A stretch of DNA of 64,000 bases from CAVQAH01 sp963784195 (GTDB lineage Bacteria; Acidobacteriota; Vicinamibacteria; Vicinamibacterales; 2-12-FULL-66-21): assembly GCA_963784195.1 (NCBI GenBank), contig CAWARA010000023.1, positions 48,461-112,460 of the forward strand, read 5' to 3'. Positions within the stretch are counted from its first letter, which is position 1. Every line of letters starts with the position of its first letter. Both the position numbers and the translations under genes were made by a program. Positions 1-7,404 of the stretch are shown in pieces. Below the pieces are notes generated by a model that searched no databases, had not been told where the DNA came from, and saw only the letters and a list, made by a program, of their open reading frames with translations.

Positions 1-738
1 TACAGCGGCGGAGTCCTTTCAATTCTGCTGGCCCACGAGATGGGTCATTACCTGTACTGCCGCCGCTACAGCATCGACGCGACGCTGCCGTACTTCATCC
101 CGGCGCCGTTCCTCACCGGCACGCTTGGCGCGGTCATCAAGATTCGTGAAGCGTTCCCGACGCGAAAGGCCCTGTTCGACGTCGGCGTCGCCGGCCCCAT
201 TGCCGGCTTCGTCGTGCTGCTTCCCTTGCTTGGCCTCGGCCTCTCGATGTCCGAGATCGTTCCGCCACCGACACAGGGCGCCGGGCTCACCTTCGGCGAA
301 CCGCTGCTGTTCAAGTGGGCGACCTACCTGATTCTGGGGCCAATCGGCGAGAACCAGAGCTTGAATTGCCATCCGCTCGTGTTTGCCGCGTGGTTCGGGA
401 TGTTTGCGACGGCGCTGAATCTGCTTCCGTTCGGTCAACTCGATGGCGGACATATCACCTACGCCACCCTGGGGCGCCTGTCGACGCCGCTGTCGATGCT
501 CACGCTCGGCGCGGCCATCGTGCTGTCGTTCGTTTCGATCAACTGGATCGTGCTCACGGTCCTGATGCTGGTGATGTTCGTCATCCTGGGCCCGCGTCAT
601 CCAAGCGTCCTGCACGAGGCCGAACCACTGGACAACGGCCGGCGCGCGATTGCCGTCTTCGCCCTCGTCATGCTGATCGTGTGCTTCACGCCGATTCTTG
701 TGACGGAATACGACTTCGGGAGCGTCACCGGGCGCTGA
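1..738 (+). CDS. Site-2 protease-like M50 zinc metallopeptidase, 5' truncated
   Basis: The reading frame is open from base 1, so the N-terminus lies outside the window; 245 residues remain. Residues 12-16 are HEMGH, the HExxH zinc and catalytic motif of M50 intramembrane proteases. A second conserved motif, LDGGH at 147-151, supplies the third zinc ligand in this family. Several hydrophobic stretches flank both motifs, as expected for an inner-membrane protease that cuts within or next to transmembrane helices. The physiological substrate cannot be told from the sequence. The gene is followed by a long non-coding palindrome and then by the convergent priA. Family assignment is secure; the specific role (SpoIVFB-, RseP- or EGY-like) is not. 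Confidence 0.88.
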   Translation, partial: YSGGVLSILLAHEMGHYLYCRRYSIDATLPYFIPAPFLTGTLGAVIKIREAFPTRKALFDVGVAGPIAGFVVLLPLLGLGLSMSEIVPPPTQGAGLTFGEPLLFKWATYLILGPIGENQSLNCHPLVFAAWFGMFATALNLLPFGQLDGGHITYATLGRLSTPLSMLTLGAAIVLSFVSINWIVLTVLMLVMFVILGPRHPSVLHEAEPLDNGRRAIAVFALVMLIVCFTPILVTEYDFGSVTGR

Positions 739-1053
739 CGGAGGGGACGGGGGCAACGGAACAAGCTTCAAAAACGGAGGAACGGAGACACGGAGGCTCA
801 CTACTTTTTTGCTGCTGCAGCCGATGCCGGCCCGGCCATCGGCCGGGCCGAGCGAGCGATGGACACCGCGAGGGCGCAAGCCACATTCCTGTCGACACCG
901 TGGCTTGCGCCCTCGCGGTGTCCATCGCTCGCACGCCGCCTTGCGGCGGCATCGGCGGTGTCCGCGATCAGCACGAAGAGAGATCTCCGTGTCTCCGCGT
1001 CTCCGAGTTGAAGCTTGTTCCGTGTCCTCCGTCATCTCCGTATACCAGCTTGT
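739..1053. repeat. Non-coding gap holding a nested large palindrome
   Basis: This 315-base gap lies between the M50 gene and convergent priA. Bases 852-884 and 900-932 form a perfect 33-base inverted repeat around a 15-base loop. Outside it, about 755-800 and 985-1022 form a second, imperfect inverted pair: both contain the AAGCTTGTTCC word (or its complement) and short CGGAGAC-type repeats. The whole is one composite cruciform-capable element of about 270 bases. It ends directly at the priA stop and could act as a two-sided transcription terminator. No coding ORF in it is credible. Confidence 0.8.
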
Positions 1054-3678
1054 TCACAGCACACTCATAGGATCGATATCCACGATCGTCCGTCGTCTGA
1101 GCTCGGGCCGCTCCTCGAGTACGGCGACCAGGGCTTCACGCATGGCGGTCCGGTGCGTGCCTTTCAGGAACAGCTGCGCGCGGTGCTCGCCTTTGATCCG
1201 GCTCAGGGGCGCGGTGGCCGGGCCGAGCACGCGGTACGAGTCCTTTCGGGATCGCAGCGCCTGGACGATCCCGCCAGCGTCCTGCATCGCCGCGGCCAGC
1301 GAGCGGCCCTTGACGACCACGTTGACCAGCGCGACGGACGGCGGATAGTGCATGGCGCGGCGGAAATTTGCTTCGTCGTTGAAGAACGCCACGTAGTCCT
1401 GCTTGCACGCGTGCCGGATGCTGTAGTGGTCGGGATACAGCGTCTGGACGATGGCCTGTCCCCGGATTTCGCCGCGGCCCGCGCGGCCGGCAACCTGGGT
1501 CAGGAGCTGGAACGTGCGCTCGGCCGCTCGAAAATCAGCCAGCCCGAGGCCGACATCCGCCGAGATCACGCCGACGAGCGAGACGCGCGGAAAGTCGTGA
1601 CCCTTCGCGATCATCTGCGTGCCCACCAGAATGTCGAGCTCGCCTGCGGCGAACCGTGACAGCAGACCGGCAATGGCGCCGCGCTTACGGATGGTGTCGC
1701 GATCGACGCGGGCGACGCGCGCCTCGGGGAACCGCGCGACGATCTCCGCTTCCACGCGTTCTGTGCCGAAGCCCAGTTGCTCCAGAAACGGGCCGGCGCA
1801 ATTCAGGCAGGCCTTGGGGAGCGCCATCGAGTAGTTGCAGTAGTGGCACCGCGCGCGCCTGGCGGCGCGGTGCACGGTGAGCGACACGCTGCAGTTCGGG
1901 CATTCGACCGTCGCCGCGCACTGCCGGCAGAACACGGAGCTGGCGTAGCCGCGCCTGTTCAGGAGCACGATCGCCTGCTCGCGGCGCTGAAGCCGCTCCG
2001 CGAGGGCATCGCACAGCGCGCCGCTCAGGATGACGTCAGGGCCGGCCGCCGCGTACTCCTCGCGCATGTCGACAATCCGCACGTCGGCGAGCGGACGATC
2101 GAGCACTCGCTTCTCGAGCGTCACCAGCGTGTAGCGGCTGCTGAGCGCGTTCTGGTAGCTCTCCATGGAGGGCGTGGCCGAGCCGAGCACAACCAGCGCG
2201 CCGGCCTGACGCGCGCGCATGACCGCCACGTCACGGCCGTTGTAGCGCGGCGTTTCTTCCTGCTTGTAGGACCCGTCGTGCTCTTCGTCGACCACGATCA
2301 AGCCAAGCGATCGCAGCGGCGCGAACACCGCCGAACGCGTGCCCACCACCACGTCGACGTCGCCGCGGCGGATCCGGTGCCATTGATCGTAACGTTCCCC
2401 ATCGGAGAGGCCGCTGTGCTGAATGGCGACCCGTTCACCGAACGCCGCGCGGAAGATACCGGCGACCGACGGCGTCAGCGCGATCTCCGGCACGAGCAGC
2501 AGCACGCTCCTCCCCTGCTGCCGCACGGCGTCGGCGAGCCGGAGATAGATTTCCGTCTTGCCGCTGCCGGTCACCCCGTGGAGCAGCGCCGCGTGAAACT
2601 GCTGTGAGGCGGCCAGACCGCCCAGCCGTTCGAATGCGGCGGCCTGTTCCGATGTCAGTTCCACCGGCGGCCGCGGCGGCACGGGCTGGGCCGCCTGCTC
2701 GAACGGGTCGCGATCGACGCGTCGACGCGAGAGCGATACGAGGCCAACAGTTGACAGCCTGGACAATGTAGGCCCGCCGATTCCGCGCTCGAACAGCTCC
2801 GAGGTTTCGAGCCCTTCCGGTGCGCCCATCAACAGCGCCAGCGCTTCGCGCTGCTTCGTGCCGAGCCTGATCGTCGATTCGTCTGCCGCGTCGCGACCGG
2901 CGATTTCGTGCCCCTGCGCCGTCAGCGCGGCAACCCTGACCGTTCGAAAGGCGGCCGCCGCGCCCTTGAGCGGCTTCGTCAGCGCGATCAACCCATCGCG
3001 CTCGAGGCCAGCCAGCACCGCGTGACTCCCCTTGCGCGTACCCAACGCGTCCACCCGCACAGGCTTGTCATCAACCAGCGACTCGAGAATGTCTCGCCGG
3101 CTTCCCCGCTCCGTGAGCATGCGCGCATGCCCGACGTCCGTAATCTGCGCGTAGCGCTCCGACTCGATCCACGCCCGCGGCGGCATCGCCGCCGCCATCG
3201 CCTCGCCGACGCCAGCCGCGTAGTACTCCGACGCCCATGCTGTCAGCTTCACTACGTCTGCTGGCAGGAAGGGGGTGGAGTCGAGGATGTCGATTATTTG
3301 CTTAATATCTGCCGTGGTTTCCGCCTTCGCGCGCTCGTTTCGTGCGCGCTTCGGCGAGACCTCGCCGGAGCTCGTCGCCGATGAGCGTCCGGAGACGAGC
3401 GCAGGCGGGCGTGGCTCGTGGTCCGTGTCTCGCCGAGCGCTTGACGCCGAGTCGCCTGCCGCATGCTCGGCGGCCATTCCGATCGAGGTTGGAACTTCGA
3501 GCGACGAGCTACGAACTACGGACCACGGCGCGTGATCAAGCACACAACCAGTCATCACCCTGCTCCCCAACGGCACGAGGACACGGGCGCCGATGGGCGG
3601 CATCGGAAACTCGTCGGGCACGCTGTAAGTCAGGCTGTCGAGGGCGGGGACCGGCACCGCGACGCGAACGAGGCGCAT
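1054..3678 (-). CDS. priA: Primosomal protein N' (replication restart helicase PriA) with an in-frame repeat insertion
   Basis: 874 residues. PriA is a superfamily 2 DNA helicase that reloads the replisome at stalled forks. Visible features are the N-terminal 3'-end-binding domain, Walker A GVTGSGKT (368-375), the DEEH box (464-467), and eight zinc-binding cysteines at about 584, 587, 593, 596, 611, 614, 624 and 627. Between residues about 50 and 120 the DNA-binding domain carries roughly 70 extra Ser/Ala/Arg-rich residues compared with E. coli PriA. This stretch is encoded by a copy of the CGTRGYY hairpin repeat described at 3410-3528. It is the last gene of the minus-strand operon, 10 bases after the uracil-DNA glycosylase gene. 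Start is the ATG encoding MRLVRV. Confidence 0.95.
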   Translation of the reverse strand: MRLVRVAVPVPALDSLTYSVPDEFPMPPIGARVLVPLGSRVMTGCVLDHAPWSVVRSSSLEVPTSIGMAAEHAAGDSASSARRDTDHEPRPPALVSGRSSATSSGEVSPKRARNERAKAETTADIKQIIDILDSTPFLPADVVKLTAWASEYYAAGVGEAMAAAMPPRAWIESERYAQITDVGHARMLTERGSRRDILESLVDDKPVRVDALGTRKGSHAVLAGLERDGLIALTKPLKGAAAAFRTVRVAALTAQGHEIAGRDAADESTIRLGTKQREALALLMGAPEGLETSELFERGIGGPTLSRLSTVGLVSLSRRRVDRDPFEQAAQPVPPRPPVELTSEQAAAFERLGGLAASQQFHAALLHGVTGSGKTEIYLRLADAVRQQGRSVLLLVPEIALTPSVAGIFRAAFGERVAIQHSGLSDGERYDQWHRIRRGDVDVVVGTRSAVFAPLRSLGLIVVDEEHDGSYKQEETPRYNGRDVAVMRARQAGALVVLGSATPSMESYQNALSSRYTLVTLEKRVLDRPLADVRIVDMREEYAAAGPDVILSGALCDALAERLQRREQAIVLLNRRGYASSVFCRQCAATVECPNCSVSLTVHRAARRARCHYCNYSMALPKACLNCAGPFLEQLGFGTERVEAEIVARFPEARVARVDRDTIRKRGAIAGLLSRFAAGELDILVGTQMIAKGHDFPRVSLVGVISADVGLGLADFRAAERTFQLLTQVAGRAGRGEIRGQAIVQTLYPDHYSIRHACKQDYVAFFNDEANFRRAMHYPPSVALVNVVVKGRSLAAAMQDAGGIVQALRSRKDSYRVLGPATAPLSRIKGEHRAQLFLKGTHRTAMREALVAVLEERPELRRRTIVDIDPMSVL
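3410..3528. repeat. CGTRGYY heptamer hairpin inside priA (family A copy 1)
   Basis: Left arm 3410-3432 and right arm 3498-3528 are inverted relatives built from the degenerate 7-mer CGTRGYY. They are separated by about 65 bases. The element is read in frame as part of PriA. Related arms occur at 23481, 36001, 42211, 46481, 59324 and 62850. Confidence 0.8.
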
Positions 3679-3688
3679 GGGCAGACTT

Positions 3689-4435
3689 CTACCCGTCGGC
3701 GTCGTCGGCTGGCGCCTGCAGGATGGCGCGGACTTTCTTCATGTCTTCCCAGACATCGCGCTTGCGGTCGGGACTGCGCAGGAGAAACGCCGGGTGGAAC
3801 GTGGGGATCAGCTTTGCGCCGCGGTAATCGTAGACGCGGCCGCGGAGCCTGGAGATCGAGTCCTGGGTCTTGAGCAGCGCCTTGGCCGCGAAGGTTCCGA
3901 GCGCGACGATGACCTTCGGCTTGATGGCATCGATCTGCTGGATCAGAAACGGCTCGCAGGTGTCGACCTCGTCGGGATCGGGGTTACGATTCTCCGGCGG
4001 GCGGCACTTGATGACGTTGGCGATGTACACGTCCTCACGCCGGAGTTCGATGGCCTCGATGATCTTGGTCAGCAGTTGACCCGCGCGGCCGACGAAGGGA
4101 ATGCCTTGAATATCTTCGTCGGCACCTGGCGCCTCGCCGACGAACATCAGATCGGCTGACGGGTTGCCCACACCGAACACGATCTGCCGCCGCCCGAGCG
4201 TGTGCAGCTTGCAGCGGGTGCAGTCGCCGATCTCCGTCCGGATCATGTCCAGCGCTTCCTGCGGGGAGCGCGCAAGCGTGACCGGAATCACTGTGGGATC
4301 CATCGTGGTCGATGCTTCCGCGGGACGCTGGATCGCGGACCCCTCACGTTGACGCCACCGCACATCGCGGTTGATGCCGGTGACACCAAGCTCTTCGTAG
4401 AAGCGCAGGTGATCGATCAGGTTGGAGAGGGTCAT
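3689..4435 (-). CDS. Type 4 uracil-DNA glycosylase ([4Fe-4S])
   Basis: 248 residues. It removes uracil from DNA, starting base excision repair of deaminated cytosine. The family-4 motif GEAPGADED is present, with cysteines for the iron-sulfur cluster in CTRC (72 and 75), in KCRPP and in DTCEPF. A C-terminal HPAFLLR motif corresponds to the second catalytic motif of the superfamily. About 65 residues precede the core; the 4435 ATG is the first in frame, and a later start at the internal Met before DPTVIPV is possible. It sits between coaBC and priA on the same strand with short gaps, so it is probably co-transcribed with them. Confidence 0.92.
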   Translation of the reverse strand: MTLSNLIDHLRFYEELGVTGINRDVRWRQREGSAIQRPAEASTTMDPTVIPVTLARSPQEALDMIRTEIGDCTRCKLHTLGRRQIVFGVGNPSADLMFVGEAPGADEDIQGIPFVGRAGQLLTKIIEAIELRREDVYIANVIKCRPPENRNPDPDEVDTCEPFLIQQIDAIKPKVIVALGTFAAKALLKTQDSISRLRGRVYDYRGAKLIPTFHPAFLLRSPDRKRDVWEDMKKVRAILQAPADDADG

Positions 4436-4458
4436 TTGTTCGTTGCACGTCGACGTGT

Positions 4459-5664
4459 CTACTCCGCCTTCACCTGCAGGAGCTGCTCGGCGCGGTCGAG
4501 GATGCGTGACGCCAGGTCGGTCTTGGGTCCCAGGGGAAAGGGTTCTTCACCATCAGCGGTGATCAACGTGGCTTCGTTGAGGTCCGAGTCGAAGCCGCCG
4601 TCCTCGCGGGTCACGTCGTTGGCGACGATCATGTCCACTGCTTTCCGGGCGAGTTTGGTGCGGCCGCGTGTGACGGGATCGCCCGTCTCGGCGGCAAAAC
4701 CAATCAGCAGCGGCCGCGAGGCGCCCCGCCGCGCGCGTCCGAGCTCTGCGAGGATATCGATGGTTGGTGTCAGCCGCAGCTCCAGCGGGCCGTCATTCTT
4801 CTCGATTTTCTGGCCGGCCTGTCCGTCAACAGGCGTGAAATCCGCCACCGCGGCAGCCATCACGACGATGTCGGCCGCGCCGGCGGCATCGTGAACGGCA
4901 TCTTTCATCTGCGCCGCGCTGCGGACACGGACGATCTCGACGCTTTCGGGCGGCGGCAGCGGCGTGGGGCCTGACACGAGCACGACCCGCGCACCGCGAC
5001 GGGCAGCCTCGGCAGCGACGGCATAGCCCATGCGCCCGCTCGAACGGTTTCCGATGTAACGGACGGGATCGATGTCTTCGTAGGTGGGGCCTGCGGTCAC
5101 GATCACGAGCCGTCCCAGCAGGGAGCCCGCGGGCGCGAGCACGCGCTCGGCCGCTTCGGCAATCGCTTCAGGCTCGGCCAGCCGGCCTTTTCCGATCCAA
5201 CCGCACGCGAGATAACCTGCCCCTGGTTCGACGAACCGCACGCCTCGAGCGCCGAGGATCTGGAGATTCCGCCGCACCGCGTCGTGCTCCAGCATGTTCG
5301 TGTTCATGGCCGGAGCCATGAGCACGGGCGCTCTGGTCGCCAGGTAGAGTGAGGTGAGGAAATCGTCGGCAATACCGTTCGCGAACTTCCCGATGATGTT
5401 CGCCGTTGCCGGCGCGACGATCAGCAACGCGATGTCCGAGGCGAGCGAAATGTGCTCGATGTCGGCGTTCGCTCCGCGCGCGTATTGATCGGTGATCACC
5501 CGCCGCCGGGTGATCGCTTCGAACGTGACCTCGCCGACGAACCGGCGCGCCGATCGCGTCATGATCGCCGCAACGTCGTGCCCGCGCTTCTGCAGATCAC
5601 GCGCGAGCTCGACGGCTTTATACGCGCCGATGCCGCCGCTCACGCCGAGCGCGATAAAGGCCAC
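4459..5664 (-). CDS. coaBC: Bifunctional phosphopantothenoylcysteine decarboxylase / phosphopantothenate-cysteine ligase
   Basis: 401 residues. This bifunctional enzyme of coenzyme A synthesis joins cysteine to 4'-phosphopantothenate (CoaB, C-terminal half) and decarboxylates the product (CoaC, N-terminal flavoprotein half). CoaC motifs are GVSGGIGAYK at the N-terminus, PAMNTNM, and CGWIGKGRL, whose cysteine is the reductive-half active-site residue. The CoaB half begins near VIVTAGPTYEDIDPVRYIGNRSSG, trimmed here to its TAGPT and NRSSG motifs. The start is GTG at 5664; no better ATG is in frame. Its place next to rpoZ and gmk is a common bacterial arrangement. Confidence 0.95.
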   Translation of the reverse strand: MAFIALGVSGGIGAYKAVELARDLQKRGHDVAAIMTRSARRFVGEVTFEAITRRRVITDQYARGANADIEHISLASDIALLIVAPATANIIGKFANGIADDFLTSLYLATRAPVLMAPAMNTNMLEHDAVRRNLQILGARGVRFVEPGAGYLACGWIGKGRLAEPEAIAEAAERVLAPAGSLLGRLVIVTAGPTYEDIDPVRYIGNRSSGRMGYAVAAEAARRGARVVLVSGPTPLPPPESVEIVRVRSAAQMKDAVHDAAGAADIVVMAAAVADFTPVDGQAGQKIEKNDGPLELRLTPTIDILAELGRARRGASRPLLIGFAAETGDPVTRGRTKLARKAVDMIVANDVTREDGGFDSDLNEATLITADGEEPFPLGPKTDLASRILDRAEQLLQVKAE

Positions 5665-5675
5665 TCTTCGCCTCC

Positions 5676-5699
5676 TAGTCGTCAGTCGTCAGTCAGTGG
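5676..5699. repeat. Short heptamer repeat at the rpoZ-coaBC junction
   Basis: The word TCGTCAG occurs twice head to tail, followed by two degenerate copies. It spans the rpoZ stop codon and the start of the 24-base gap before coaBC. Only a single arm is seen, without an inverted partner. Confidence 0.5.
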
Positions 5700-5871
5700 C
5701 AGTCGGCAATGGCACCCGCTCGACCTTGCCCTCTCGAACTTCTTTCTGAGCGAGCTTGACGAGCTTCTCGTTGCCGGTCGTCCGCGGCGTGCAGCCGCGA
5801 ATCAACTGCTTGGCACGCGCGCCGGCGATCACCACGAACTCGAATGCGTTGGTTCCCTTCGATCGATCCAT
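5689..5871 (-). CDS. rpoZ: DNA-directed RNA polymerase omega subunit
   Basis: 60 residues. Omega assists folding and assembly of the beta' subunit of RNA polymerase. The stretch FEFVVIAGARAKQLIRG matches the conserved omega core (RFxLVxxAxxRARQL in E. coli). It lacks the longer C-terminal tail of proteobacterial omega, which is variable. The start codon overlaps the gmk stop (TAATG), which supports both starts and translational coupling. The position between gmk and coaBC is the classical rpoZ location. The last residues are encoded within a small TCGTCAG heptamer repeat. Confidence 0.9.
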   Translation of the reverse strand: MDRSKGTNAFEFVVIAGARAKQLIRGCTPRTTGNEKLVKLAQKEVREGKVERVPLPTATD

Positions 5872-6524
5872 TACCTGTCAGTCCTTTCAAAAGTCTCGAC
5901 GATGCGCTCGGCGAGAGGTCTTACCGAGCGCAGCCTTGCGCGTTCGGCTGTCATGATGGCTTGAAGCCGTCCGACACACCCTTCCAGCTCGTCGTTGACG
6001 ACCACGTAGTCGGTACTCGACGAAGGCCGCGACCTCGTCGCGGGCAGTCTGGAGGCGTCGCTGCATCGCCTCCTCGGAGTCCTTGCTGCGTCCGCGGAGG
6101 CGTTGTTCGAGGATGCCGAACGATGGCGGCAGTACCGAAGATGCCGACCGTGTCTTTGCAGCGGGTCCGCACCTGGCGGGCGCCCTGGACGTCGATCACA
6201 AGAACGAGGTCGCGACCCGCCGCCAGATGCTGCTCCGAATCCTGTGTCGCCGGTGCCGTACAGATTGCCAAAGACATCCGCCCACTCGAGAAAGGCGTCG
6301 TCGGCAATCATCTGCTCGAAACGTGCGCGGGTAATGAAATTATAGTCCACGCCGTCGGTTTCGCCTGAACGGGCCGCTCGCGACGTGTAGGACCTCGAGA
6401 GCGCCAGGTCGGGCACTTTCTGGACGAGCCGTTCCACGACAGTCGTTTTTCCCGTTCCGGACGGCGCCGACACGACGAACAGTTGGCCGCGACGCGGCGC
6501 CGGGCTGGCCGCGTCACTCGACAT
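5871..6524 (-). CDS. gmk: Guanylate kinase, reading frame disturbed by three single-base insertions
   Basis: Guanylate kinase phosphorylates GMP to GDP. The N-terminus has the P-loop SAPSGTGKTT and the GMP-binding SRSYTSRAAR region; the C-terminus has EYDYVVVND-type sequence. The 217-residue ORF stays open, but its middle third is not kinase-like. Conserved text appears in the two other frames: AAGRDLVLVIDVQGAR in one and VLPPSFGILEQRL in the next. Three one-base duplications explain this, near 6241, 6135 and 6012; each doubles a G or C and together they restore the frame. Since gmk is normally essential, consensus error is the likeliest explanation. The start overlaps yicC by 11 bases. Confidence 0.88.
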   Translation of the reverse strand: MSSDAASPAPRRGQLFVVSAPSGTGKTTVVERLVQKVPDLALSRSYTSRAARSGETDGVDYNFITRARFEQMIADDAFLEWADVFGNLYGTGDTGFGAASGGGSRPRSCDRRPGRPPGADPLQRHGRHLRYCRHRSASSNNASADAARTPRRRCSDASRLPATRSRPSSSTDYVVVNDELEGCVGRLQAIMTAERARLRSVRPLAERIVETFERTDR

Positions 6525-7404
6525 TCTGGGCCTGCTCCCGCATCTTCTCCAGATCCGCCTTGAGCGTGACGATGAGCTCGGACACAGCCGGTCCCTCAGC
6601 CTTCGATCCCGCGGTGTTCACTTCCCGGTTCATTTCCTGGATCAGGAAGTCGAGCTTCCGTCCGCACGGCTCCGGCGAGTCGCTGAGCGACTGCCAATGC
6701 TCGAGGTGGCCGCGGAACCGGACGACCTCTTCGGTGATGTCCGACCGGCCGACGAATCGGGCAATCTCCTGCGCGACGAGCGCTTCGTCGGCGAGACTCT
6801 CGGCGCGCAGCTCTCGAACGCGCTCAGCGAGGCGTGTCTGAAGGCCCGAAAGGCCTTCTTCAGCCGCCGCCGCAACCTGCTCGAACAGCTGACCCAGCCG
6901 GCTCTTCCGCGCGTCGAGATCGACGCGAAGGTAGCCGCCTTCGCGAACGCGCATGGTGTCCAGCTCGTCCAACGCCGACGTCAAGGCTTCCTCGATTCGG
7001 GCTGCGAGCGGCGACTCCTCAATCGGGGTTTCGTCAGCTTTCTCGCGGATGGTCAGCGCCTGCGGAAACCGCAGCAGCTCGCCCGCGGTCAGCGCGCCGT
7101 CGACGAACCCACGCCCGCGCGCCTTATCGACCGCGCCCTTCAGAGATTCGAGGAAAGGCTCGTTCAGCTCGACTTCGTATGACGAGGCGCGGCGCTGCTG
7201 CAGCGTGATGCCGACCTCCACGCGTCCTCGCGCCACGCGCGATTGCACGAGCGTTCGGATCCGGTTCTCGAGCGGCGCCAGCGACGGAGGCACTCTGAGC
7301 TGCAGGTCGAGGAACCGATGGTTCACCGACTTGATCGTGACGCCGATCGTTGCCAGCTCGTCGTCTCGTGTAAGCGCGGCGAAGCCTGTCATGCTCTTGA
7401 TCAT
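6514..7404 (-). CDS. YicC/YloC family endoribonuclease
   Basis: 296 residues. It begins with the family signature MIKSMTGFA and contains VNHRFLDLQLR, followed by a long acidic alpha-helical segment and a conserved C-terminal block (FLIQEMNREVNTAGSKA, then a KADLEKMREQAQN-type end). YicC proteins act in RNA turnover in the cytoplasm; E. coli YicC degrades the small RNA RyhB. The start ATG overlaps the stop of the upstream ABC exporter (ATGA). The yicC-gmk-rpoZ order is widely conserved in bacteria. Full-length and intact. Confidence 0.93.
   Translation of the reverse strand: MIKSMTGFAALTRDDELATIGVTIKSVNHRFLDLQLRVPPSLAPLENRIRTLVQSRVARGRVEVGITLQQRRASSYEVELNEPFLESLKGAVDKARGRGFVDGALTAGELLRFPQALTIREKADETPIEESPLAARIEEALTSALDELDTMRVREGGYLRVDLDARKSRLGQLFEQVAAAAEEGLSGLQTRLAERVRELRAESLADEALVAQEIARFVGRSDITEEVVRFRGHLEHWQSLSDSPEPCGRKLDFLIQEMNREVNTAGSKAEGPAVSELIVTLKADLEKMREQAQNVE

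Noticed and set aside
1777..2607. Long ORFs antisense to priA and to other genes (for example 11283-12140 and 13304-14593)
   Set aside because: High GC makes antisense frames stop-poor. Composition is Arg/His-rich and no family motifs appear.
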